From the NCBI GenBank assembly GCA_963837165.1, contig CAWIMD010000001.1, positions 248,001-312,000 of the forward strand: DNA of 64,000 nt, in the 5' to 3' direction. The position numbers were made by a program, and so were the translations under genes. Source of the DNA: JAENWD01 sp963837165 (GTDB lineage: Bacteria; Acidobacteriota; Vicinamibacteria; Vicinamibacterales; JAENWD01). Shown piece by piece: positions 8,146 through 16,186 of this stretch. The notes beneath the pieces were generated by a model, which did no database searches, had not been told where the DNA came from, and saw only the letters and a list, made by a program, of their open reading frames with translations. Every line of letters starts with the position of its first letter. Position 1 is the first letter of the stretch.

Positions 8146-9687
8146 ATGTCCATGAGCGACCATCTCGCCGATCTGCTGCGTCGGGCCGAGCTCGGCGGTG
8201 GCGCCGACCGCATGCGGCGGCAGCACGAGGCGGGCAGACTCACGGCGCGCGAGCGAATCGCGCTCCTGTTCGACCCGGGCACCTTCGAAGAGGTCGACGC
8301 GCTCGTCACCCACCGCTGCCAGGACTTCGGGATGGCGGATCAGGTGATCCCCGGCGACGGCGTGGTCTGCGGGTCGGGCCGGATCGCCGGGCGACCCGTG
8401 TACGCGTTCGCGCAGGACTTCACCGTGTTCGGCGGGTCGCTCTCGGAGACCAACGCCGCCAAGATCGTCAAGGTGATGGATCTGGCGATGAAGATGGGCG
8501 TGCCCGTCGTCGGGCTGAACGACTCGGGCGGTGCCCGCATCCAGGAAGGGGTGCTCTCGCTCGGCGGCTACGCCGACATCTTCCTGCGGAACACCCTGGC
8601 CTCGGGCGTCATCCCGCAGATCTCCGCCATCATGGGGCCCTGCGCCGGCGGTGCGGTCTACTCGCCCGCCATCACCGACTTCACGATCATGGTGCGCGAC
8701 ACCAGCTACATGTTCGTGACCGGCCCCGACGTCGTGAAGACCGTCACCCACGAGACGGTCACGAAAGAGGAGCTCGGCGGCGCCGGCACGCATAACGAGA
8801 CCAGCGGCGTGGCCCATTTCTCGGTCGCCGACGATCGCGAGTGCATCGGGCTCATCCGCACGCTGCTCTCGTATCTGCCCGCGAACAACGTGGACGATCC
8901 CCCCGTGATCGCCACCGACGATCCACCGGATCGCGAGTCGCCCGAGCTCGACGCGCTCGTGCCGCCCTCGCCGACCCAGCCCTACGACATGCACGATCTG
9001 ATCGGGGCCGTCGTGGACGAGGGCCGGTTCCTGGAGGTGCACGCGCACTTCGCCCGGAACCTCGTGGTCGGCTTCGCCCGGCTCGGCGGACGGCCGATCG
9101 GCCTGGTCGCCAACCAGCCGGTGCACCTGGCCGGCACGCTCGACATCGACGCCTCGGTGAAGGGCGCGCGCTTCGTCCGGTTCTGCGACGCGTTCAACCT
9201 CCCGCTGGTGACCTTCGAAGACGTGCCCGGCTTCCTCCCGGGCACCGCGCAGGAGTACGGCGGCATCATCCGGCACGGCGCGAAGCTGCTGTACGCGTTT
9301 GCCGAGGCGACCGTTCCGAAGGTCACCGTCATCACGCGCAAGGCCTACGGCGGCGCCTACTGCGTCATGTCGAGCAAGCACATCCGCACCGACGTGAACT
9401 TCGCCTGGCCGACGGCGGAGATTGCGGTGATGGGACCGGAGGGCGCCGTGAACGTCCTCTATCGGCGCGAGATCGAGGCCGCTGCCGACCCCGATGCGTT
9501 TCGCGCCGAGCGCGTCGCCGAGTTCCGCGAGAAGTTCGCCAACCCGTTCGTCGCCGCGAGCCGCGGCTTCGTGGACCAGGTCATCGTCCCCCGGCAGACC
9601 CGCACCAGGCTGATCGACGCGCTGGCCGGGCTCGCGACCAAGCGCGATCGCAACCCGCCGAAGAAGCACGGCAACATCCCTTTGTGA
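8146..9687 (+). CDS. Acyl-CoA carboxylase carboxyltransferase (beta) subunit, propionyl-CoA type
   Basis: The 513-residue protein is a crotonase-fold carboxyltransferase of the PccB/AccD5 type. It has the N-terminal RLTARERIALLFDPGTFEE block, the oxyanion loops MKMGVPVVGLNDSGGARIQEG and MGPCAGGAVYSPA in the first half, and GFLPGTAQEYGGIIRHGAK plus RKAYGGAYCVM in the second half. It moves CO2 from carboxybiotin to an acyl-CoA, most likely propionyl-CoA giving methylmalonyl-CoA. Length and motif order match PccB. Biotin carboxylase and biotin carrier genes lie 380 bases downstream, so the holoenzyme is complete here. A methylcrotonyl or acetyl substrate cannot be excluded. Confidence 0.9.
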   Translation: MSMSDHLADLLRRAELGGGADRMRRQHEAGRLTARERIALLFDPGTFEEVDALVTHRCQDFGMADQVIPGDGVVCGSGRIAGRPVYAFAQDFTVFGGSLSETNAAKIVKVMDLAMKMGVPVVGLNDSGGARIQEGVLSLGGYADIFLRNTLASGVIPQISAIMGPCAGGAVYSPAITDFTIMVRDTSYMFVTGPDVVKTVTHETVTKEELGGAGTHNETSGVAHFSVADDRECIGLIRTLLSYLPANNVDDPPVIATDDPPDRESPELDALVPPSPTQPYDMHDLIGAVVDEGRFLEVHAHFARNLVVGFARLGGRPIGLVANQPVHLAGTLDIDASVKGARFVRFCDAFNLPLVTFEDVPGFLPGTAQEYGGIIRHGAKLLYAFAEATVPKVTVITRKAYGGAYCVMSSKHIRTDVNFAWPTAEIAVMGPEGAVNVLYRREIEAAADPDAFRAERVAEFREKFANPFVAASRGFVDQVIVPRQTRTRLIDALAGLATKRDRNPPKKHGNIPL

Positions 9688-9770
9688 TTACACGGATTCG
9701 CGCTGACGGGCGTCCGATTCAGGGATAGGAACGAGATTACGGTGATTACGCAGATTGATTCTGGAGATGG

Positions 9771-9915
9771 TCGCGGGACCGGCGTCGCGGCGAAGCCGCG
9801 ACGGTGAAGGACGGGAGGCCGGAAGCACGAGAGCCTCCGGAATGCGCGCGAGCTCTCGTGCTTCCGGCCTCCCGTCCTTCACTGCCGGCCACAGCGGCCG
9901 GCGCCGGTCCCGCGA
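9771..9915. repeat. Long palindromic element between the carboxylase genes
   Basis: A perfect 31-base inverted repeat (9804-9834 with 9852-9882; 17-base loop) is nested in an outer 14-base inverted repeat (9771-9784 with 9902-9915, core TCGCGGGACCGGCG). Just upstream (9685-9760) are several imperfect copies of GATTAC-type repeats. The whole 9688-10064 gap has no credible gene. It could be a MITE or REP-like element, or a strong hairpin that attenuates transcription between the beta and alpha genes. Small ORFs overlapping it are not credible. Confidence 0.85.
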
Positions 9916-10021
9916 CGCCGTCTCAGCGTGACAGCGTGACGCGAATCCCGTCCATCGATCTGAAGAGTCACCGTTCTTCCTTCCAACTCGCGTGGGCACG
10001 GGGCGACGTCCGCCCCTCCAC

Positions 10022-10048
10022 CTTCGTGTCCTTTGTGCCCTTTGTGTT
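10022..10048 (+). repeat. Three-copy 9-bp tandem repeat before the biotin carboxylase start
   Basis: Units CTTCGTGTC, CTTTGTGCC and CTTTGTGTT lie head to tail, ending 16 bases before the GTG start at 10065. No Shine-Dalgarno sequence is visible between the array and the start. Confidence 0.75.
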
Positions 10049-10064
10049 CTAGAATTTACGGCTG

Positions 10065-11570
10065 GTGCGCAAGATCCTCGTCGCCAATCGGGGAGAGATT
10101 GCCGTCCGGGTCTTCCGGGCGGCCCGCGAGGCTGGCCTGGGCACCGTGGCAGCCTACGCGGATTGCGATCGCGGGGCTCGCCACGTGCGGATGGCGGACG
10201 AGGCCTGGCCGCTCGGCGGCGATCGCCCCGCCGACAGCTATCTCCGGATCGACAAGCTCATCGAGATTGCCCGCCGGTCCGGCGCGGACGCGGTGCACCC
10301 CGGGTACGGCTTCCTCGCCGAGAACGCCGACTTCGCCGCGGCCTGTGCCGATGCCGGCCTGACGTTCATCGGCCCGTCCCCGGCGGCGATTCGCCTGATG
10401 GGCAGCAAGACCGCCGCCCGCGAGGCGGCGATCGCCGCCGGCGTGCCGGTGGTGCCCGGCACGGTGGATCCAATCCCGACCACGGCGCCGGATGCCGACG
10501 TCCTACACGTGGCCGGTCCGATCGGCTACCCGCTGATGCTCAAGGCCGTCGCCGGCGGTGGCGGCAAGGGGATGCGTCTCGTCGCGGACGCGGCGGCGCT
10601 GCCCTCGGCGCTCCGGGCCGCGAGGTCCGAGGCCCAGTCCGCGTTCGGGGACGGCGCCGTGTACCTCGAGCGCCGGATGGCGCGCCCGCGGCACGTCGAG
10701 ATCCAGCTGCTCGGCGACGCGTCCGGCACCGTCGTGCCCTTCGTCGAGCGCGAGTGCTCGATCCAGCGGCGGCACCAGAAAGTGCTGGAGGAAAGTCCTT
10801 CGCCCGTCGTCGATCCGGCGCTGCGCGCCGCCATGGCCGACGCGGCGCGGCGGATTGCCGCCGGCGTGGGCTACTCGAATGCCGGCACGATCGAGTTCCT
10901 CCTGGACGAGGACGGCCGGTTCTACTTTCTCGAGATGAACACGCGGCTGCAGGTCGAGCACCCGGTTACCGAGTGGGTGACCGGCGTCGATCTCGTGCGC
11001 TGGCAGTTCCACCTGGCGGCGGGCGGTTCGCTCGATCTCGATCCGGCGGCGGCCCTCTCGCCCCGCGGGCACGCCCTCGAGGCGCGGATCTACGCGGAGG
11101 ACCCCGACCGGGGCTTCCTGCCGTCGCCCGGCCGGATCACCCACCTCAGGACACCCTCAGGCCCCGGCGTGCGCGACGACGGCGGGTACGATGCCATGGG
11201 CGAGGTGCCGATCCATTACGACTCGCTCGTCTCCAAGCTGACGACCTGGAGCGACACGCGGGAGACGGCGATCGCGCGGATGCGCCGGGCTCTGTCGGAG
11301 TACCAGATCGCCGGCGTGCAGACGACGCTGCCGCTGTTCCAGTGGCTGCTCTCGGATCCCGACTTCCTCGCGGCACGCGTGGACACCACGTTCCTCGACC
11401 GTGCGCTGGCCGCCCGTACCGGCCCCCTCGCGGTCGTGGCGCCCGAAGTCGAGGACATCGCCGCCCTGGCGGTGGCCCTGGCGCAATCGCGCGCCGGCGG
11501 GGACGGGACGCCGGCGGCCCCGGCGTCGAGCCACTGGATCCGCCTGGCACGCGGCGAGGCGCTCCGGTAA
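10065..11570 (+). CDS. Acyl-CoA carboxylase biotin carboxylase subunit
   Basis: The 501-residue ATP-grasp enzyme carboxylates biotin with bicarbonate and ATP. It shows RKILVANRGEIAVRVFRAAR at the N-terminus, the glycine-rich ATP loop GGGGKGMRLVAD near residue 165, the RHVEIQLLGD and EMNTRLQVEHPVTE blocks, and GHALEARIYAEDP. The start is GTG at 10065, chosen because the family N-terminus begins right there, although no clear Shine-Dalgarno is seen. It ends in TAA and the biotin carrier starts four bases later in the same reading frame. The two together equal the length of a normal fused alpha chain (about 668 residues). Confidence 0.93.
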   Translation: MRKILVANRGEIAVRVFRAAREAGLGTVAAYADCDRGARHVRMADEAWPLGGDRPADSYLRIDKLIEIARRSGADAVHPGYGFLAENADFAAACADAGLTFIGPSPAAIRLMGSKTAAREAAIAAGVPVVPGTVDPIPTTAPDADVLHVAGPIGYPLMLKAVAGGGGKGMRLVADAAALPSALRAARSEAQSAFGDGAVYLERRMARPRHVEIQLLGDASGTVVPFVERECSIQRRHQKVLEESPSPVVDPALRAAMADAARRIAAGVGYSNAGTIEFLLDEDGRFYFLEMNTRLQVEHPVTEWVTGVDLVRWQFHLAAGGSLDLDPAAALSPRGHALEARIYAEDPDRGFLPSPGRITHLRTPSGPGVRDDGGYDAMGEVPIHYDSLVSKLTTWSDTRETAIARMRRALSEYQIAGVQTTLPLFQWLLSDPDFLAARVDTTFLDRALAARTGPLAVVAPEVEDIAALAVALAQSRAGGDGTPAAPASSHWIRLARGEALR

Positions 11571-11573
11571 TCC

Positions 11574-12071
11574 ATGCGCCTGGAGGTCGAGGTCGGCGGC
11601 CGGCGGCGCGACGTCGCGCTCGAGCGCCGCGGCCGGGCATTCGTCGCGACCATCGACGGCACGCCGCTGACGGTGGACGCCGTGCCGCTCGCCGGCGGCC
11701 GCTGGTCCATCCGCGAGCCCGGGTCCGGCCGCCAATGGGAAGTCGTGCTCGTGCGCTCCGGTTCCGGCGCCATCGAGGCGCTGATCGCCGGGGCGCGCGT
11801 CCCGGTGCGCGCCCGTCCGGCCGGGGACCGCCCGGACCGGAGCGCCGGGGCCGACGGTCCCGCCCGCCTGGCCGCCCCCATGCCCGGGAAGGTCGTCAAG
11901 CTGCTCGTGGCGGTCGGCCAGGCGGTCCAGGCCCGCCAGGGCCTCGTCGTCGTCGAGGCGATGAAGATGGAAAACGAGTTGCGGGCCGCGCGTGACGGGG
12001 TCGTCCGGGAGATCCTCGTCGCGGAAGGCGCGTCCGTCGAGGCCGGTGCGCCGCTCGTGGTGATTGAATGA
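11574..12071 (+). CDS. Biotin carboxyl carrier protein of acyl-CoA carboxylase
   Basis: The 165-residue product has an N-terminal beta-rich part (about 1-95) resembling the BT domain of PccA alpha chains, then a biotinyl domain (about 98-165). The biotinylation site is EAMKMEN with Lys131, preceded by LAAPMPGKVVKLLVAVGQ. It carries carboxybiotin between the biotin carboxylase just upstream and the carboxyltransferase at 8146. It is in frame with the upstream gene and separated by only a stop codon and one further codon. The last four bases overlap the start of tamB (ATGA), so translation of the two is coupled. Confidence 0.92.
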   Translation: MRLEVEVGGRRRDVALERRGRAFVATIDGTPLTVDAVPLAGGRWSIREPGSGRQWEVVLVRSGSGAIEALIAGARVPVRARPAGDRPDRSAGADGPARLAAPMPGKVVKLLVAVGQAVQARQGLVVVEAMKMENELRAARDGVVREILVAEGASVEAGAPLVVIE

Positions 12072-15000
12072 GCGACGAGACCAGGGCGCCCGAGGCGCCG
12101 GCGGTTCCACCCGAGCCCGAGGCGCCGCGCCGCTCGTGGCGCCGCCGCATCTGGACCATCGTCCGGCGCACGAGCGCAACGGCCGCGATTCTCCTGGCGG
12201 TGGCCTTCGTGACCACGGTCACCGTGGATCTCGGGCCGGCGCTGCGCCACCTCGCCGAGCGCGGCGGGCAGGCGTATCTCCACCGGGACTTCACCATCGG
12301 CCGGCTCTCGGTCCGGCTCCTGAACGGCCACTTCGTGGTCGAGCACCTGCGCATCGGCGGGCTGGAGCCGGCGGACCGTCCGTTCCTCACCGCCCGGACG
12401 ATCGAGGTCTCGATGGACTTCTCGGCGCTGCTGCACCGGGACGTGCTGGTCGAGTCGGTGGTGATGACCGACTGGCAGATGCTGGTCGAGACCTGGGCCA
12501 ACGGGCGCCACAGCTTCCCGAAATTCACGCGCGACCGCCAGGGCCCGCAGGGGCCGAAGCGGTTCACCACGACCGTGCGGCGCGTCGTGGCGCGGGACGG
12601 GCAGTTCACCCTCGAGGACCACGTCGTGCCCTGGAGCACGGTCGCCCGCAACCTCGAGGTCGTCGTGACCAAGGAGGCCGGCTACGGCGGCACCGCCCAC
12701 TTTTCTGGCGGTACCGTCGCCATTCAGCAGTACCTCCCGATGCGGACCGACATGTCGGCCGTGTTCACGATCGACGGCCCGCTCGTGCACTTCAACCGCA
12801 TCGATCTGACGTCGGACGGCTCGCACTCGGACGTGACCGGCGTGGTGGACCTGGCGCACTGGCCCGAGCAGACCTGGCACGTGCGGTCGCGGGTGGACTT
12901 TCCGCGCATGCGGGAGATCTTCTTCGCGCGCGAGAGCTGGCGCGTGAGCGGGGAGGGGCAGTTCACCGGCATCTTCCACCTGTTCAAGGGCGGGCGCGAC
13001 CTGTCGGGCACCTTCACGAGCCCCGACGCGCGGGTCAACGACCTGCGCTACCCCGACCTGCGCGGCTCGCTCCGGTGGACGCCCGACCTGTTCGAGGTCA
13101 CCGACGCCCGGTCGCGCTTCTACGGCGGCGGCCTGCGCTTCGACTACTCGATTGCGCCGCTCGGCAGGCCCGAGCGCCCCACGGCGCGGTTCGCCACAGA
13201 CTACCAGGCGGTGGACCTGAGCACGTTCAGCGACGCGCTCCAGTTCCGCGGCATCCGCCTGGCCGGCGCGTTGTCGGGCCGGACCCGGCTCGAGTGGCCG
13301 CTCGGCCGCTTCTCGGAACGGCGCGGTGAGGGCGACCTGGTGGCCACGCCGCCGGCCGGCGTGGCGGTGCTGGCCCGGACGGTGTCGCCGTCGGCGCAGG
13401 CCGGCTTCGACCACCGGTCCCGGCCGTGGGGGCCCTTCAACGCGGACCCGCGGATCCTCGGCGACGTGCCGATCGGCGGCGATCTGCACTTCCGCCTCGA
13501 CCCCGAGTGGATCACGCTGGCGCCGTCGGCGCTGGCCACGCCGGCGACGTACGTGAGCTTCAGCGGGCGGACGGCGTACGGCGAACGGTCGGCGATCCCG
13601 TTCCACGTCACCAGCGCCGACTGGCAGGAGAGCGATCGCGTGCTCGCCGGGATCATGACCGCCTTCGGCGCGGGCACGAGCGCGGTGGCCGTGGGCGGCA
13701 GCGGCGAGTTCGACGGCGTGATGCGCCTGGCGTTCCGCCAGCCGAGGATCGAGGGGCACTTCACCGGCGACGGGATGCGCGCCTGGGACGTCACCTGGGG
13801 CCACGCGGCGGGCGACCTCGTGATCGAGGACGGCTACGTGGCGCTGACCAACGCGCGGATGACCGACGGCACGGCGCTCATCGAGACCGAGGGCCGCTTC
13901 GCCCTCGGGTACCCGCGGAAGGACGGCGGTGAGGAGATCAACGCGCGGATACACGTGACGCGGTGGACGCTCGCCGGACTGCGGCACGCCTTCACGCTGG
14001 ACGACTGGCCGCTCGACGGGTACATGTCCGGGGAGTTCCATCTCTACGGCCGGTACGAGACGCCCTACGGGTTCGGGAAGCTGCAGATCGACGAGGGTTC
14101 GGCCTGGCACGAGCTGTTCGAGACCGCCACGGCCTCGCTCCGGTTCGAAGGCAACGGCGTGCGGCTCGACGGCATCGAGGCGACCAAGGCCGGGGGCACG
14201 ATGACCGGCGCGGCGTATGTCGGCTGGGACGGCTCGTATTCCTTCAACGTCACGGGCCGCCGGGTACCCGTCGAGGCCCTCAACGCGCTCAACTATCCCG
14301 AGGCCCAGCTCTCGGGCCTGCTCGACTTCACCGGCAGCGGCAGCGGGCTGTTCGAGTCGCCCCGCTACGACGTCCGGCTGAGCGTAGCGGACCTCTACCT
14401 CAAGGACGAGGGCGTGGGCGCGGTCACCGCCCGCCTGGGGGTCAGGAACAACACCCTGAGCCTCGAGCTCGACGCCGCGTCGCCGCGTCTCGTCGTCTCG
14501 GGGGCCGGGCGCGTCGCGCTCACGCCGGAAGCCGACGCCGAGCTCACGTTCCGCGTCACGGACACGTCGCTCGATCCGTACGTACGCGCGTTCCAGCCGG
14601 AGCTGTCGCCGTTCACCACGGCGGTGGCGAGCGGCACCGTGCGCATCGCGGGCGAGCTGATGAACCCGCAGCACCTGCTCGTGGACGCCCGCGCGGACGC
14701 CCTGACGCTGCACCTGTTCGACTACGTCGTGAAGAACGACGGCCCGATCCGCGTCGCCTACGACCAGCAGGTGGTGCGGCTGTCCGAGCTGCGCCTGGTC
14801 GGCGAGGACACGCGCCTCGACGTGGGGGGGACCGTGGACCTCGGCGCGAAGCGCATCGCCATCACGGCGACCGGAGACGCGAACCTCGGGATCCTGCAGG
14901 GGTTCATGCGCGACCTCCGCAGCTCGGGCCAGGCGGACCTCTCGGCCCAGATCACCGGCCCGCTCGATCGCCCCGTGTTCTCCGGCCAGGCGTCGATTGC

Positions 15001-16186
15001 GGGTGGCCGCATCCGCCACTTCTCGCTGCCGCACTCGCTCGAGGCCATCAACGGCCGCGTGCAGTTCGACGCCACCGGCGTGCGTATCGACGGGCTGACC
15101 GCACGGCTCGGCGGCGGGCTCGTACGCTTCGGCGGGCGGATCTCCATGAACGGCTACCGGCCCGGCGACTTCAACCTGACCGCGACCGGCGAGGGCATGC
15201 ACCTGCGCTACCCGGAGGGCTTCCGCTCGGTGGTAGACGCCGACCTGTCGCTGCGCGGCCCGTTCGAGTCGCCGGTGCTCGGCGGCACGGTCACGGTGCG
15301 GAGCTCGGTGTGGGCGCGCCGGTTCGAGACCTCGGTGAACCTGCTCGAGTTCGTCGGCCGGGCCACGCCGCTCGGACCCGCGGCGCCCGTGAGCGGCTTC
15401 CCCCTCCGGTTCGACGTGCGCCTCGTGGCGCCCTCCACGCTGCGGATCGACAACAACGTGGCCCGGATCGTCTCGAGCGCGGATCTCGTGCTGCGCGGCA
15501 CCTACGATCACCCGTTGCTCTTCGGGCGTGCCGAGATCGAGCGCGGCGAGGTCTCGTTCGAGGGAAAGCGCTACGTCGTCACGCACGGAACGATCGATTT
15601 CAGCAACCCGAACCACATCGAGCCGTTCTTCGACGTCGAGGCGCAGACGCGCGTGCGTGTGCCCGGCCAGAACTACATCGTCACGCTGAACGCCGCCGGA
15701 ACGTTCTCGCGGCTGCAGTGGGGCCTGAACTCGGATCCGCCGCTGCCGACGGTGGACGTGCTGTCGCTGCTGTTGAGCGATACCGCGCCCACCGACCCCG
15801 AGCTCGCCGCGCTGGAGCGGCCGGACGCGGCCAAGCAGCAGCTGCTGCAGGCGCGGGCCGCCCAGCTGCTCGTGAGCCCGCTGTCGTCCGAGGTCGGGCG
15901 CGTGGTCGAGCAGACGCTCGGTGTGGACACCTTCCAGATCACGCCCTCGCTGACGGATCCGGCGGCCCAGTCCTCGCGCCTCGTGCCGGGCGCCAGGCTC
16001 ACGATCGGCAAGCGGATCTCGACACGCGTGTACCTGACGTTCTCGCAGTCGCTCTCGGCATCGTCGACCACCCGGGACCAGGTCATTTTGCTGGAGTACG
16101 ACCAGACGGACCGGCTGTCCTGGGTGCTGTCGCAGAACGAGGACCGCACGTACGCCATCGACGTCCGCGTGAGGCACACCTTCTGA
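12068..16186 (+). CDS. tamB: TamB-family translocation/assembly protein (AsmA-like)
   Basis: The 1372-residue protein has one N-terminal membrane anchor (about 40-62, TSATAAILLAVAFVTTVTV) followed by a long periplasmic beta-rich stretch of repeated GxxL/V segments, as in AsmA-like bridge proteins. The C-terminal 300 residues are a TamB (DUF490) domain, with FEGKRYVVTHGTIDFSNPN and PPLPTVDVLSLLL near the end. TamB-type proteins span the periplasm and work with an Omp85 barrel in outer-membrane assembly and/or phospholipid transport. The adjacent downstream gene is exactly such a barrel, sharing one base (TGATG). The start overlaps the biotin carrier by four bases. Length is in the family range (about 1200-1500). 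Confidence 0.9.
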   Translation: MSDETRAPEAPAVPPEPEAPRRSWRRRIWTIVRRTSATAAILLAVAFVTTVTVDLGPALRHLAERGGQAYLHRDFTIGRLSVRLLNGHFVVEHLRIGGLEPADRPFLTARTIEVSMDFSALLHRDVLVESVVMTDWQMLVETWANGRHSFPKFTRDRQGPQGPKRFTTTVRRVVARDGQFTLEDHVVPWSTVARNLEVVVTKEAGYGGTAHFSGGTVAIQQYLPMRTDMSAVFTIDGPLVHFNRIDLTSDGSHSDVTGVVDLAHWPEQTWHVRSRVDFPRMREIFFARESWRVSGEGQFTGIFHLFKGGRDLSGTFTSPDARVNDLRYPDLRGSLRWTPDLFEVTDARSRFYGGGLRFDYSIAPLGRPERPTARFATDYQAVDLSTFSDALQFRGIRLAGALSGRTRLEWPLGRFSERRGEGDLVATPPAGVAVLARTVSPSAQAGFDHRSRPWGPFNADPRILGDVPIGGDLHFRLDPEWITLAPSALATPATYVSFSGRTAYGERSAIPFHVTSADWQESDRVLAGIMTAFGAGTSAVAVGGSGEFDGVMRLAFRQPRIEGHFTGDGMRAWDVTWGHAAGDLVIEDGYVALTNARMTDGTALIETEGRFALGYPRKDGGEEINARIHVTRWTLAGLRHAFTLDDWPLDGYMSGEFHLYGRYETPYGFGKLQIDEGSAWHELFETATASLRFEGNGVRLDGIEATKAGGTMTGAAYVGWDGSYSFNVTGRRVPVEALNALNYPEAQLSGLLDFTGSGSGLFESPRYDVRLSVADLYLKDEGVGAVTARLGVRNNTLSLELDAASPRLVVSGAGRVALTPEADAELTFRVTDTSLDPYVRAFQPELSPFTTAVASGTVRIAGELMNPQHLLVDARADALTLHLFDYVVKNDGPIRVAYDQQVVRLSELRLVGEDTRLDVGGTVDLGAKRIAITATGDANLGILQGFMRDLRSSGQADLSAQITGPLDRPVFSGQASIAGGRIRHFSLPHSLEAINGRVQFDATGVRIDGLTARLGGGLVRFGGRISMNGYRPGDFNLTATGEGMHLRYPEGFRSVVDADLSLRGPFESPVLGGTVTVRSSVWARRFETSVNLLEFVGRATPLGPAAPVSGFPLRFDVRLVAPSTLRIDNNVARIVSSADLVLRGTYDHPLLFGRAEIERGEVSFEGKRYVVTHGTIDFSNPNHIEPFFDVEAQTRVRVPGQNYIVTLNAAGTFSRLQWGLNSDPPLPTVDVLSLLLSDTAPTDPELAALERPDAAKQQLLQARAAQLLVSPLSSEVGRVVEQTLGVDTFQITPSLTDPAAQSSRLVPGARLTIGKRISTRVYLTFSQSLSASSTTRDQVILLEYDQTDRLSWVLSQNEDRTYAIDVRVRHTF

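Noticed and set aside
9688..10052. Small ORFs in the carboxylase gap on both strands
   Set aside because: They are created by the long palindrome and repeats. No start signal or composition typical of a gene.
11216..16177. A 1653-residue minus-strand open frame opposite tamB
   Set aside because: Shadow of tamB. The Arg/Val/His/Gly-rich translation has no motif, and the plus strand carries an obvious TamB domain.
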